A DNA stretch of 64,000 nt from Rotaria sp. Silwood1 (GCA_905250075.1 CAJNOP010000015.1:3091340-3155339); one strand, 5' to 3'. Shown: positions 36,286-47,509, numbered from the stretch's first letter. Notes: generated by a model from the sequence alone, not told the origin. Made by a program: numbers and translations.

Positions 36286-37269
36286 TCATTTTGTGTTGTT
36301 CAAAAAGGAATACCAATATGGAAAGTATGCAGCTCGCGCACAATTGACATCGAGTGGGCTAAAATCAGGTTTCGAGTCAGTCAATATTTCACCTGCTCTG
36401 TTGTTTAGAAAAGCTCCCCACCATCCAAAAGTTCCTACAGTAATAATTACATGATCACATATAGTAAGAACAGCTAAGTCATGGGCAGCATCAAATTCAT
36501 TTGGAGTGAAAACAACATCGTTTCGCTTATTAAACAGTGTTTGACAATATGATTTGTCATCCGTTACAATAATAAAACAAACTAAACGATATTTTTCTGT
36601 GAAATGAGCCATTGCATTGAGTATGTATTTGTCAGATGAAGTACGTCGAACTAGTAAAAAGTCTCGTCGTCGTATGTGTATTCCTACAGAAGTTGTAGTA
36701 CTTCTATTGATTACTTTATCTAAAAAAGTATTAGTGTTATTTAAAATTGTGCGTTTGAATTGTAAATGACGTCTTATTTGATTTGTATGTTTGATGAAGT
36801 ACTGATGCACTTGCCAATATCCAGTTAATTCAATAAACTGAGATGTATTAGAGTGGAATAAGTGAGGAATGAAAGAGCAGTGATTATAGATTTTCTTCAC
36901 CGACGTTGAATGATTTAGTGGAAGTTCTGTCGTAAGATTCAATATATTTAGTTCAAATGATTGACTAAGCTCTTGTATCACATTTTTATCTATATACAAT
37001 TGACATGAGTAATCAAGCGATAAGCCAAGGGCTGTAGCGAACATGAATAAGCGATTGCCAAGTCGACCATTTCGTTCTTTTAGAATGACAATGCACTGAT
37101 TTGAGTTTTTCATCAAAATCTTACTCGTCCACGAAAACAAACTGGATGCTGCTATTGAATCCAGAATGAAAGAGTAAAGGCATACAAAGATAATAACAAA
37201 TGTCAGTGCTAGCTTGCAAGGTTTTATTTTGTAATCGCTGAATACGAACAAGGAGCTAAAGAAATTCAT
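36286..37269 (-). CDS. GT11 alpha-1,2-fucosyltransferase-like protein
   Basis: Single-exon coding region, 327 residues, type II topology: membrane anchor about residues 18-37 (CKLALTFVIIFVCLYSFILD). Family GT11 motifs are in order: GRLGNRLFMFATALGLS (68-84), SVGIHIRRRDF (194-204; HxRRxD binds GDP-fucose), FIIVTDDKSYC (232-242) and GTFGWWGAFLNN (279-290). Expected to add fucose to galactose in the Golgi; the acceptor is unknown. The start codon lies directly behind TTTTTGTTTAG, a perfect acceptor. HtrL/YibB-type gene follows on the same strand after 72 bp. GT11 genes occur widely in animals, so no transfer is implied. Confidence 0.92.
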   Translation of the reverse strand: MNFFSSLFVFSDYKIKPCKLALTFVIIFVCLYSFILDSIAASSLFSWTSKILMKNSNQCIVILKERNGRLGNRLFMFATALGLSLDYSCQLYIDKNVIQELSQSFELNILNLTTELPLNHSTSVKKIYNHCSFIPHLFHSNTSQFIELTGYWQVHQYFIKHTNQIRRHLQFKRTILNNTNTFLDKVINRSTTTSVGIHIRRRDFLLVRRTSSDKYILNAMAHFTEKYRLVCFIIVTDDKSYCQTLFNKRNDVVFTPNEFDAAHDLAVLTICDHVIITVGTFGWWGAFLNNRAGEILTDSKPDFSPLDVNCARAAYFPYWYSFLNNTK

Positions 37270-37699
37270 CTAAACAAAAATAAAGAAATCAGTAAGATGA
37301 AATAAAACCTATTATTATAAAATGTGGAGATTCTGCAGAATCCATGCTGAACAGAACTCAGAATTAAAAGATATTCTCTACCAACTTGAAATCTTTGCCA
37401 TCGAACAGAAATTTCATGCATTTTTACTACATATGTGAAGCTATTGGTATATTTTAATTTCCAAGAGAGTGTTGGGCAGTTATCATGAACTGTGATTCAG
37501 CCAAAAAAATCTATTGATAAGGTTAGGTCTCCTGTGGAATTTTGCTGCACTTCAATTCTATAGAATATAGCTCATTCAAAAAATAATGAAACTCATATCA
37601 AAAGGATAATTAGTTTTCCGTGACATGCTGCTTTGTTATGAAAATTTAGATGAATTTTAAAATTCATGGCGCTATGGAGATATTGTTTCGATCGTAGCT

Positions 37700-37850
37700 T
37701 CTCAAAAGAGATACTTTTTAATTAAAGATTTCGCTATTTAAAGAAAGCTTTGGCTATTTAAAATTCTCAAAAGAGATACTTTTTAATGAAATATCGCTAT
37801 TTAAAGAAAACTTTGGCTATTTAAAAGCTTTGATACTGGTTTTTTCATAG
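37700..37850. repeat. Two copies of a ~62-bp repeat flanking the satellite region
   Basis: TCTCAAAAGAGATACTTTTT followed by AAT..., CGCTATTTAAAGAAA and CTTTGGCTATTTAAA appears twice in tandem. It shares the TAGCTATTTAAA motif (inverted) with the larger array downstream. Confidence 0.75.
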
Positions 37851-37934
37851 TTAGCTAGCAATTCAAACAAAACAACAGTGACACTCAATTATTTAAATAG
37901 CTGCGTGGCTCATTGTTTTGCGTTCTGGTTTTTT

Positions 37935-38390
37935 TTGAATTTATCCTCACATCAACTAAGCAACCCACTGCTCGTGGTTTATTTTGTTTTTTTCGAAATA
38001 AAAGATATTAGATGATAAAAAGATAAAATAAAAAAAACGAATTCATCCTCACATCAACCCAACAACCCTCTGCTCGTGATTTATTTTATTTTTTTTTGAA
38101 GTAAAAGAAATTAGATGATAAAAAGATGAAATAATAAGAAAGAATCCATCTTGTTATCAACCAAACACAAACCTCTGATCGTAGTTTATTTTTTTTCAAA
38201 GTAAAAGATATTAAATGATAGAAAGATTGCATAAAAAAACGAATTCATTCTCACTCAACCAAACAAACCTCTGCTCGTGGTTTATTTTGCTTTTTTTTAT
38301 TACAGTAAAACATATTAGATGATAAAAAGATGAAATAAGCAAAAAACGAATTCATCCTCATATCAACTAAACAAACCCTGTTCTGAAGAA
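37935..38390. repeat. Tandem repeat, unit about 115 bp, about 4 copies
   Basis: Each unit contains GAATTCATCCTCACATCAAC, AACC..CTGCTCGTGGTTTATTT, then GTAAAAGATATTAGATGATA and AAAAGATGAAATAA. Copies differ by small changes and indels. No coding role seen. Confidence 0.85.
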
Positions 38391-39071
38391 TCAGCAAGGT
38401 AGGATGAATATTTGAGCAAAATATCTACTAGTGATGATAACGTAGTATTCTTTTTGATGCTTATAAGAATAAACATATAATTGTCAGTATTTTTTATTGT
38501 TAGAAATCGCAGACCCTGATTTAGGTTTTTTTCTTTTCTATCGCAATTTTAAATAGTTGCAAGATATTTAGATAGCAATGATAGGATAAAATAGGCAAAT
38601 GAATAATTAAATTTCTATGCAAATCATTAAATAGCTACAAAATCTTTAGAAAGCTATGATAGGATTAAATAGCTATGTAAATCATTAGATAGCTATAGCA
38701 ACTTTAAATAGCTACAAGATCTTTAGATAGCTATGATAGCATTAAATAGCTATGCAAATCATTAAATAGCTGTGCAAATCTTTAAATAGCTATAGCAAGT
38801 TTAAATAGCTGCAAGATCTTTAGATAGCTATGATAGCATTAAATAGCCAAATGAATGATTAAATAGCTATGTAAATCATTAGATAGCTATAGCAAGTTTA
38901 AATAGCTACAAGATCTTTAGATAGCTATGATAAGATTAAATAGGCAAGTAAATGATTAAATTGCCATGCAAATAATTAAATAGCTATAGCAACTTCAAAA
39001 TAGCTACAAGATCGTTAGATAGCTATGATAGCACTAAATAGCTATACAAATCTTTAAATAGCTATCGCAAG

Positions 39072-39592
39072 TAGAGTCCTGCAACGGGGTCGGGTACCCG
39101 GCACCCGACCGGACCCGAAACTGTGGTCCGGGTACAAATTTGCCGGGTCGGTTCGGGTGCCGGGTATAAAAAAAAATGCCGGGTCGGGTGCAGGATTTGA
39201 GCATACCCGGTACCCGACCGGTAGTCGATGACATCTTAACAAGTAAAAGTATTTTACACTCTAGGATAGAGTCTTGCAACGGGGCCGGATACCCGGCACC
39301 CGATCGGACCCGGAACTGTGGTCCGGGTACAAATTGTTACTTGATGAAATTAAAATAATAGTATATTTTGCCATATGAAATAAAAGTTTGAAAAGTGAAT
39401 ATAATTTTGACAATAACAATCAAGTGCTGACTATTTCAAGGCTGGGCCGGGTCCGGTCGGGTACCGGGTAGAGCTATCCGGGTCCGGTTCGGTTCCGGGT
39501 GGAAGATGACCGGGTCCGGTCGGATTCCGGGTTTGAAAAAAATGAGCCGGGCCGGGTCCGGGTGCGAAAAGTAGTACCCATGCAGGACTCTA
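39072..39592. mobile_element. hAT-like MITE (521 bp) with 8-bp target duplication
   Basis: Terminal inverted repeats TAGAGTCCTGCA and TGCAGGACTCTA are perfect over 12 bp. Flanking 8-bp direct repeats ATCGCAAG (39064-39071 and 39593-39600) carry a C that the satellite consensus (ATAGCAAG) lacks, so they are a true duplication rather than neighbouring monomers. TAG-start ends and 8-bp duplication are the signature of the hAT superfamily. The inside is GC-rich with repeated CGGGT/ACCCG words, far from the AT-rich host. A second copy of the left end (TAGAGTCTTGCAACGGGGCC) starts at 39267. No transposase; nonautonomous. Confidence 0.88.
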
Positions 39593-40017
39593 ATCGCAAG
39601 TTTAAATAGCTGCAAGATCATTAGATAGCTACGATAGGATTAAATAGCCATGCAAATCATTAAATAGCTGTGCAAATCTTTAAATAGTTGTAGCAAGTTT
39701 AAATAGCTGCAAGATCTTTAGATAGCTATGATAGCATTAAATAGGTATGCAATTCATAAAATAGCTGTGCAAACCTTTAAATAGCTATAGCAAGTTTAAA
39801 TAGCTGCAAGATCTTTAGATAGCTATGATAACATTAAATAGTCAAGTCAAAGATTAAATAGCTATGCAAATTATTAAATAGCTATAGCAACTTTAAATAG
39901 CTACAAGATCTTTAGATAGCTATGATAGCATTAAATAGCTATGCAATTCATTAAATAGCTGTGCAAACCTTTAAATAGCTATAGCAACTTTAAATAGCTG
40001 CAAGATCTTTAGATAGC

Positions 40018-40027
40018 NNNNNNNNNN
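40018..40027. other. Assembly gap, 10 N
   Basis: Ten N inside the satellite array, probably a collapsed or unresolved repeat. Confidence 0.95.
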
Positions 40028-40680
40028 AATAGCTGCAAGATCTTTAGATAGCTATTATAGCATTAAATAGCTATAGCAACTTTAAATAGCTGCAAGATCT
40101 TTAGATAGCTATGATAGCATTAAATAGGTATGCAAATCTTTAAATAGCTATAGCAAGTTTAAATAGCTGCAAGATCATTAGATAGCTACGATAGGATTAA
40201 ATAGTCATGTAAATCATTAAATAGCTGTGCAAATCTTTAAGTAGTTGTAGCAAGTTTAAATAGGTGCAAGATCTTTAGATAGCTATGATAGCATTAAATA
40301 GTCAAGTCAAAGATTAAATAGCTATGGAAATTATTAAATAGCTATAGCAACTTTAAATAGCTGCAAGATCTTTAGATAGCTATGATAGCATTGAATAGCC
40401 ATGTAAATGATTAAATAGTTGTGCAAGTCATTAGATAGCTAAAGCAATTTTAAATAGCTATAGGATCTTTAAATAGCTGTGATAAGATTAAATAGCCATA
40501 GCAACATTAAATAGCTAGAAGATCTTCAGATAGCTATGATAAGTTTAAATAGCCATGTGAAAGACTAAATAGCTATACAAATGGTTGAATAGCTATGGAA
40601 GCCTTTAAATAGCTATGGCACGGTTAAATAGCTACAAGATCTTTAGGTCACTATGACAGTATTAAATAGCTATGACAATG

Positions 40681-42258
40681 ATTAGTAGTTAGACTAGGAA
40701 ATCATTGAACAAGTGTCTTCGAAGTCATTTGATGCTAATTATATTTCGATGCTTTTGTGTGGAAAGGTGATCCAGTGTGCATGGAAGCATTTATTTACTT
40801 GAAATCTAACTAATTTTGACAGCAAGTTTTTTTCTACAAAGCTGCAATAGTCTAGAAAAATTCAGACGTCTTCGAATATATTAAAAAATCAAAACCATTT
40901 GGAAATGAAAACAAAAAATTCCCTTTTTGTTCGTAAACGAACTATCATTGTTTAGACTATGAACACTGCTGATGTAATCACGAATTTGTCAAGAAACATA
41001 GTTTTCTCGTTATTTTGACGCTCCTGAGAATGTTAGCTTTTGTCTTCTCATTGAACAAGAATAGTACAAAAAAAAATTATAACATAGTCAATATCTTGTC
41101 TGTACTTGTTTCCCAATTATATGGTCGTAACTTAGTCAGCTTTTAGCAGCTTGGGCTGCATTCTTCAGCTAAAAAGAGTCTTGAAAATTATCCTTCTTCA
41201 CTACGAAAGTGCTAAAAAAAAACCTTTGATCAATGCAAATTCTGCTAGCGATCCATGTGGTTTCGATAAGAAAAGTTGGATGTCTCTCTGATGAACTTAG
41301 TGGAGAGAGGCAATTTAAACCTATACTGCATGTTGGTTGATAGGAAACCGTGAAATATATTGTTTACCTCAACGAACTTTATATAGATAGATATGCCATG
41401 GATTGACATAGTGTACACCAAATAGCTGAATTCGATCAATATTCGCAATTGCGTATTATTGATAAAACAGCGGACGAACTTTTAAAAAAATTTGACAATA
41501 GTACCATAGGAAAGTATCATTCCTATGAAAGATCGCCTGACTGAGGAACATGCATGACAGCGAGGGGTCATTTTGAACTTTGTGGACTTTGTATGTCTTC
41601 TGGCAAGAAGCATTATATCAATTCGAGTCTATTTTAACTTTGACTGCATTTGCATAAGATCTGTAGCCGGTGAAAGTTTTAGAATTTCTTTGAGAGGTCG
41701 TCTTCAGATACTTTGAAAGAAGAGAGAATATCTTCAAATTCCAGTTTCTCAGGTTTTTGTAAAGAATATATAACATCTAACAGTGATTCGGTATTCTTAG
41801 TGCTGTCTCATAAGTAATTGAGAAAAAAATGGATAGTAAAGTAGCGAAGAAAACAAGTGAAAAATGAGGTAGCTTATTCTCTCTGAAAATTCAACAATGC
41901 CTGTTTTTTGTTAACTCTCATCTGACTAACGTAAGTGTTTGCTTCGTCTACCAGTTTGCAGATCTAGATTTGTCAGCACACTCTTTCAAATATACTTGGA
42001 TAGGATAGAATTTGAGATCAAGCTAGAGTAGACGATTCTGTAGAAGAGTGCTCGATGAGTTCATAGATTTTCGAATAGAATAATAGTAAGAAGCAATATA
42101 TTCGATATAGGGTAGGTATCTTTAAGTGAGAAAGATGTGTGAAAACAACGATTTTCGATATTTTCCGAAAGAGTTATAGATGATGTGGTAAATATTTGTG
42201 GAGTGTTGCAATACTAATGATTTGCACAAAACTTCTCTTTTCTAACACAGATATATTA
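40681..42258. other. Intergenic, repeat fragment only
   Basis: Holds the second copy (41490-41640) of the segment at 34385-34570. Otherwise no gene or ordered structure recognised. Confidence 0.4.
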
Positions 42259-43719
42259 TTATACTCTCATTTTTTCTATTGCGTCCTTGACTCTTTTAGC
42301 GAATCTGTCTCGAACGCTCTTGTCTGTCACATATTGACCAGTACCACAACCTGGCATGCTTCGGAGTCGATTCATCGATGCATAATGAGCCAAAAGTATG
42401 TGATTTTGTGAGGGCTCTTCCTTTGAAAGACCGACGATTTGGTGGTGAATAGATAAATACTGAACAAAACGTGGTCGATAAAGGTATTTTTCGCGTCCTT
42501 TTTTATAACGATCACGTGTGCGAAGAATAAATCGATCGATAACTAAACGATTTGTGTCATTCTCTTCGAATGTGTACCTATCAGCTTCTTTTGTGCAGAA
42601 GAATTGACTCCATAAATTGATCGATCCGATGATACGTCGACGAAAGTTGTCATGCAAATAGTCAAGCACAGTTTGATATGGATCAAGCGGCACAATGTAT
42701 TCATCGAGATCAAACATGCCTAACCATTCTGATTGATCACCATAACGAATCAGACAATCATGCAAAGCTTCAGTCTGAAAGTATCGTGTCGACAAAATGT
42801 CAGTCAGACCAAGAGATGAGAAATTCCATTGAACAACATCAACTAGATTCGAATATTTTCGATTGATAGTATTGACAACAGATGACAAACGTTGATGGTT
42901 ATTGGTTGTATTGTAAACAGCGAACTTTCGAAAACCGACCAGTCGATGGAATTCTATCCATTGAGTTAAATATTCAGCTCCATTGTGTAGTGGTGAAGTA
43001 CATAATGTTAACAATTCCTGACTAGAATTTGATAGGATTAAAGAAAGCATTGAAACAGTGATAAATGCTTTCAGAATGGGTGCATTTCGATCTTTGTCTG
43101 TTGTCGAAGCAAGATACACTCTTAGTGTTCGATTGTATCGCCATAATTGGTCACTAGCAAAGGGACTGAGTGGACAGTCAAGGAGAGATACACGATCGTT
43201 GCCATAGTTTGAATCGTAACTGTATGCGGATGTCACCGATCCATCATCAAAAACACACCACAAGCTCAACAGACGAGAAGAGAGTGGCTGTGCTGAAACT
43301 CCTTTTGGTAAGACACGTTTCACATCGGTAGGATAGACCATTATAAAAGTCACACTTACGCCATAGCGCACACGACTTGCGCCAGCACTTAGTACAAGTA
43401 AATGCCCATCAGCTGATAAACATGGCACCGTAGGTACGTTATCCTCAGCAGTTTCAGGCCAGGCAGCAATGACAGTAGCCATGTCTCGAAGACGAACTTG
43501 CTCATCATATGTATGTCCAACCAATTTCCAACCGTAACCCTGAGTAGATGTATCTGTCTTCTGAGCGGTATATGAATGTATTCTCTGTAATTGGTCGTTC
43601 AAAATAGTTGTTATCATGGTAAAGCGTGCGTTTCTGTAAAAAAACAGTAAGAGGAGTATACATAGTACGAGCGCTGGTGTTGCTATATGAAACATAGCCA
43701 ATATTTTTTTCCTAGCCAT
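42259..43719 (-). CDS. GT92 family glycosyltransferase (DUF23), type II membrane protein
   Basis: Single-exon coding region, 486 residues. Membrane anchor at about residues 12-28 (ATPALVLCILLLLFF). The catalytic half begins at LCTSPLHNGAEYLTQWIEFH (239-258) with RLVGFRKFAVYN, the classic GT92 start, followed by EALHDCLIRYGDQSEW and GMFDLDEYIVP (334-344), where DLD is the metal-binding DxD. HHQIVG and LLAHYASMNR are also typical of the family. GT92 includes nematode beta-1,4-galactosyltransferases acting on fucose; here the activity is inferred only at family level. The coding region is richer in G+C than its surroundings. An acceptor-like TTTCTCCAG lies 9 nt before the ATG. It is on the same strand as the GT11/HtrL pair but 5 kb away. 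Confidence 0.92.
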   Translation of the reverse strand: MARKKILAMFHIATPALVLCILLLLFFYRNARFTMITTILNDQLQRIHSYTAQKTDTSTQGYGWKLVGHTYDEQVRLRDMATVIAAWPETAEDNVPTVPCLSADGHLLVLSAGASRVRYGVSVTFIMVYPTDVKRVLPKGVSAQPLSSRLLSLWCVFDDGSVTSAYSYDSNYGNDRVSLLDCPLSPFASDQLWRYNRTLRVYLASTTDKDRNAPILKAFITVSMLSLILSNSSQELLTLCTSPLHNGAEYLTQWIEFHRLVGFRKFAVYNTTNNHQRLSSVVNTINRKYSNLVDVVQWNFSSLGLTDILSTRYFQTEALHDCLIRYGDQSEWLGMFDLDEYIVPLDPYQTVLDYLHDNFRRRIIGSINLWSQFFCTKEADRYTFEENDTNRLVIDRFILRTRDRYKKGREKYLYRPRFVQYLSIHHQIVGLSKEEPSQNHILLAHYASMNRLRSMPGCGTGQYVTDKSVRDRFAKRVKDAIEKMRV

Positions 43720-43879
43720 AAAGATAATCTGGAGAAAGATATGAAGAATGTACTTTCAAAAATAATTAACAATGATTACGCCAGAAATGATCATAGATAT
43801 TTTTGTGACAACTTGTAAAATACGAGAACACCTATGAGCCTTTAGAAAGGAGAACTAACACAGATCTAGTAATATAAAC

Positions 43880-44000
43880 AGGTAGAGCTCATTGAGGATG
43901 TAGGTGTAGGTTTGTTGCTATTTATTTCACATGTACACACTCATACTCAATTTCCACTTCTACACCAACACACCACCATCTAGACCCCCACCCGAGCTAA
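43880..44000. repeat. Telomere-like G-rich/C-rich foldback remnant
   Basis: A left tract GGATGTAGGTGTAGG faces a right tract of CACACTCAT, CACCAACACACCACC and CCCCCACCC. Similar arrangement to the elements at 47510, 47890, 48210, 53680, 54117, 56483 and 57850, but more decayed. Confidence 0.5.
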
Positions 44001-44189
44001 GCATCCACTTAAACTCCCAGACGAAAATCTTTCTTCTTCCCTCCTTTAATCTGTATTGCAGATCTTACCTTTCTAATCAATGTTCATTCAATAGAATATC
44101 ATAAATACTTGATTCCAGTGTAGCAGAGATTAACTAGAATTTGCTTTGATGAATAATGCACATATTTCAACACCGACGAGTGAAGGTCC

Positions 44190-44876
44190 ACAAATGCGAG
44201 TCTCAGTTTTGGATGGAATACATACCAGATTGTAGAGCTCGACGAGTCGATTCTCGTGGTATTTTCCATCTTTGTCCATAGAGCTTCAAATGAGAAGAAC
44301 GAATCGATTGTACTAATGAATTTCTTCACTTTGAGTAAGTCTTGAGACAATTATTAGTAATTTGGGACTTATGGGGTTTTTTAAAGTTTGAATGATCATG
44401 TGAAAACATAGATAATAGCATATGAGACATTCTATTATTAATTAGTTTAAAAGAATAGAAGAAAAGTACTTCCTTGTAAAACGCAATTCCATCATTGTTA
44501 TAAATATTGATGAATGAATTATTACATTTGGAGGAACTTTAGCGGTTCTGAAAAAAATACTTTCTTATGTATCCAAAAAGTGAGCTTGAGTTGCGTTGAA
44601 AATAATATAATAATAGATTCACATGTAGCATGTAGCATCGCCTATGTGTCAACGTGGTCATTTAAACTTTAAGCGTTCTTTAAGTTCCGAATTACTGATA
44701 ATTGTCTCGAGACTTACTCAAACTGAAGAAACTCATTAGTAAAATCAATCCATTTTTCTCATTTGAAGCTCTATGAGCAAAAACAGAACATACTACGAGA
44801 ATCAAGTCGTCGAACTTTACAAACTGGTATATATTTCATTCAAAAATGAGACTCACACTTGGGGGACTTCCCCAGG
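44190..44876. repeat. Foldback repeat with ~180-bp arms
   Basis: Left arm 44190-44366 and right arm 44684-44876 are reverse complements with occasional mismatches: for example GAGCTTCAAATGAGAA / TTCTCATTTGAAGCTC, ACTCAAAGTGAAGAAA-type blocks and AATTGTCTC. The spacer is about 320 bp. No coding content. Confidence 0.8.
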
Positions 44877-46754
44877 AAGTGAGCCACTTCGCAAATTTCT
44901 TCACGATTTCATTAGGTATATTTCGTAGCTGACAATGGTTGAACTATTTTCATTTTATTTAGATCTATATCGTCGACTGTACATGATCGGTTTGTCGTTG
45001 AATTGGTAGCAAAAAGGGCTTAGTAGATGAAAACGCTGTAAAACAATTAGTAGATCGTAACAGAAATAACTCAGTTAAAGAGAAATCTTCAAAGTTACTC
45101 ATTGGTGGTAATGATCAACGATATCGAAATATGTGCAGTCTTCTTCGAGGCACATCGTGGACAGTCATAAAGAAAGCTGTTACCGCAACCTATTACAAAA
45201 TTAATGTATGAAAACTGTATAGATACCTGTGCTTTTACATAGAAAAATAATTTCATCAGATAACTTCTATTAATGTTATATGTGTATGCTATAGATTATA
45301 TTCTTCAAGTATTATACTCTCGGTCTTTGATAGAAACAAATTTCTATATTGAACTCGAGTGAGTTCAATATGTAAACTCCAGTTGGCTTGCATTTCTTGG
45401 CTGTATCTTTAACAATATGTTAGGAATGAAATTTCTTCCTTTATAGTTTAACATTAGTTTTAGATTAGACCTCACAAAAGAGAAAAGAGAAGAGATCTTT
45501 GATCAGAGGTAGGACTAACTACCTACCTGCTCTACCTGCTGTAGTTGAAAAGGATGAAATGAAAAAAAAACTTATGGCATCCAGTATATAAATATTTGAC
45601 ATTGTCAAGTGTACATGTTAAACCTACCTTGTTGTTCTCAGACGTGACTTTTCTCCTTTCTTTTGCTCTCTATTATGACGAACATTAATAAAAGAGAAAA
45701 CTTAGTCAAGTATGAGAATAGTTATGTGTATGAAAAAAGCTTCGATATAGTTGGCAGTACAGAAGGGAAATAAATTGGAGGAGGACTAAAATATAGAGAA
45801 TGCAGACAAAAAGTTAGAAAACATAAGGTGAGAAAGGTAATTCACGCGAATCAGTTTCGAGTATGATTGATAGCTGAACTTTTTGCGATTTTTTTCTCAC
45901 AGTTTTCATTACTCACATAAATTTACGATATTCACAAAATCAGACTGCAAAACAAAAGCTGGTAGTTTGCTACTTTTTCATGTCATTTCTCCTGAGAGAA
46001 ATATGAAAACAAGTAATTGACATTGTAAAGAATTCGTACGCAGAGAACAGGAAATCGTTCATTTTACTTTTTATTCTCATTCAAATGTTTTTTCAAAAAT
46101 AGCTAAACTCCTCAAGACAAAATAATCTATTCGTATAGTTCTGCTGAACTAAAACTATCGTATTTTGCAGATTTAAATACAAATTATTTTGTTATCACTT
46201 TTTAATAGAAAATAATAATTATGAACTGTGAGATATTTAGTTCAAACGAATAACTAACTAATATGTTCAACAAAATCAACTTGAATGTACAATTCGAAGT
46301 AGAATTTTATTTCTCTTTTATCTTCACAGTTTGATCTTTTCAAAATGAGTACTGATTCGACACTTGATACTCGTTTAAAATAAAAAAAAGTATATTTTCA
46401 TATAGCATACTTTCAAATGTACAATCGATCGATTTTTCTATGGTGGACTTCAGTTTTCTTATTTCAAGCTTAGGCATAAGTGTTGCCGAAGTCAAAATTA
46501 AACTTTCCGTTATTTTAAATACTTACTAGTCCTGTTGACATTATCAATTTTCCAGTTTAAATTGTTCAATTGCACATCACATACATATTCATGTTATCAT
46601 CAAAGTCCAAATGAAAAAGAAGCGAGAAGGGATATGAGCTGCCTAATCCGAATTATAACATAAATGAGCTCTGAACAATGTGAGATAAATTCGAAAATAC
46701 ATGAAAAAAAGCTTGCCAACACTTGTCTCTAGCAGAACTACAAGATTCTATTTG

Positions 46755-47020
46755 AGCTATAAATTATAAATGAAATAGGGCTGTCATATAACTACGCCAA
46801 AAAGAAAGAAAACAAATTATTGGAATAGTAAACGATAAATCAGATAGAGCTGTTATATAACGACGGCAGAAAGGCAAAAAGAAATACTTGCATTAGAATT
46901 TATTAATAAGATAGAGCTGACATGTAACAGCGCCAGAGAGGCAAAGAAAAAATTATTCAAATTATAGCTTATAAATGAGATAGCGCTGCTCTATAGCAAC
47001 GGTAGAAAAGCAGAAATTAA
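46755..47020. repeat. Tandem repeat, unit about 66 bp, four copies
   Basis: Each copy has AAAT.AGATAGAGCTG followed by a variable T..ATATAAC, then GGCAGAAAGGCAAA-like and an AT-rich end. Copies are about 80% alike by eye. Confidence 0.75.
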
Positions 47021-47509
47021 ATCCCTTACTTTTATTTTTGATACAGTAACTAATGACAGTGCCATAATTCACATCCTGTTGGATTTTTATTTTTTCCATA
47101 ACTGCAAAATTGTTCGCTTCAATATTTATTGAGAAAAAGCACTTTTCATCGTCGACCTAACTTTTCATTTCAGCGTCGCGGTGTAGAGACGCGAATCGCC
47201 CTTCGAAGATCTCGACCTATATGCGTCTCTGTACACACTAATCGCTATGACATATCACTATCAGGCGCTTCCTGCGACACCCTAGGTAATAGCTGCAGCG
47301 TCCTAGAAAAGCCTTGTTGTATCTCAGATGATGCTTATAGAATGCCAAGTAATACTCGTAGCTTCGCAGCCAACGACTAAAGCATAACAGACAATGCTTA
47401 TAGCATCACAAGTAAGTGTGACGCTTTATCTTTAGTCTACTCAAAAGTAAAGTAAGTAAAGCAATGTAAAGTAAACTGCATTACAAATAGGGGTGGCCCT
47501 TTAACTTAA

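Larger units (their letters stand above)
38540..40680. repeat. AAATAGCT satellite with five-monomer higher-order unit (~97 bp)
   Basis: Monomers of 19-20 bp all start near AAATAGCT. In order they are AAATAGCTATAGCAACTTT, AAATAGCTGCAAGATCTTT, AGATAGCTATGATAGCATT, AAATAGCTATGCAAATCATT and AAATAGCTGTGCAAATCTTT; the series repeats with variation, monomer loss and swaps. The array is interrupted by a MITE (39072-39592) and by 10 N at 40018-40027, so its real length may be greater. Every monomer has the palindrome TAGCTA or AGCT. Confidence 0.92.

Noticed and set aside
36002..36343. 113-codon frame on the minus strand across the GT11/HtrL junction
   Set aside because: It lies in another frame over the end of one real gene and the start of the next; its composition is Cys/Ser noise.
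39034..39621. Several 60-80 codon frames rich in Pro, Gly, Arg and Asp within the GC-rich insert
   Set aside because: They come from the CGGGT/ACCCG repeat words of the hAT-like MITE on both strands, not from protein coding selection.
38540..40680. Regularly spaced repeats that could suggest a CRISPR-like array
   Set aside because: Units are contiguous 19-20 bp variants with no unique spacers, in a eukaryotic genome; this is satellite DNA.
35167..43719. Horizontal transfer of the intronless GT11, HtrL/YibB-type and GT92 genes
   Set aside because: All three families are known in animals, the proteins have eukaryotic type II anchors, and lack of introns alone is weak evidence. A phylogeny with bacterial sister groups would be needed.
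47129..47380. 83-codon frame with many Cys and Arg
   Set aside because: No signal, domain or splice context; it is bounded by repeats and has no recognisable family.
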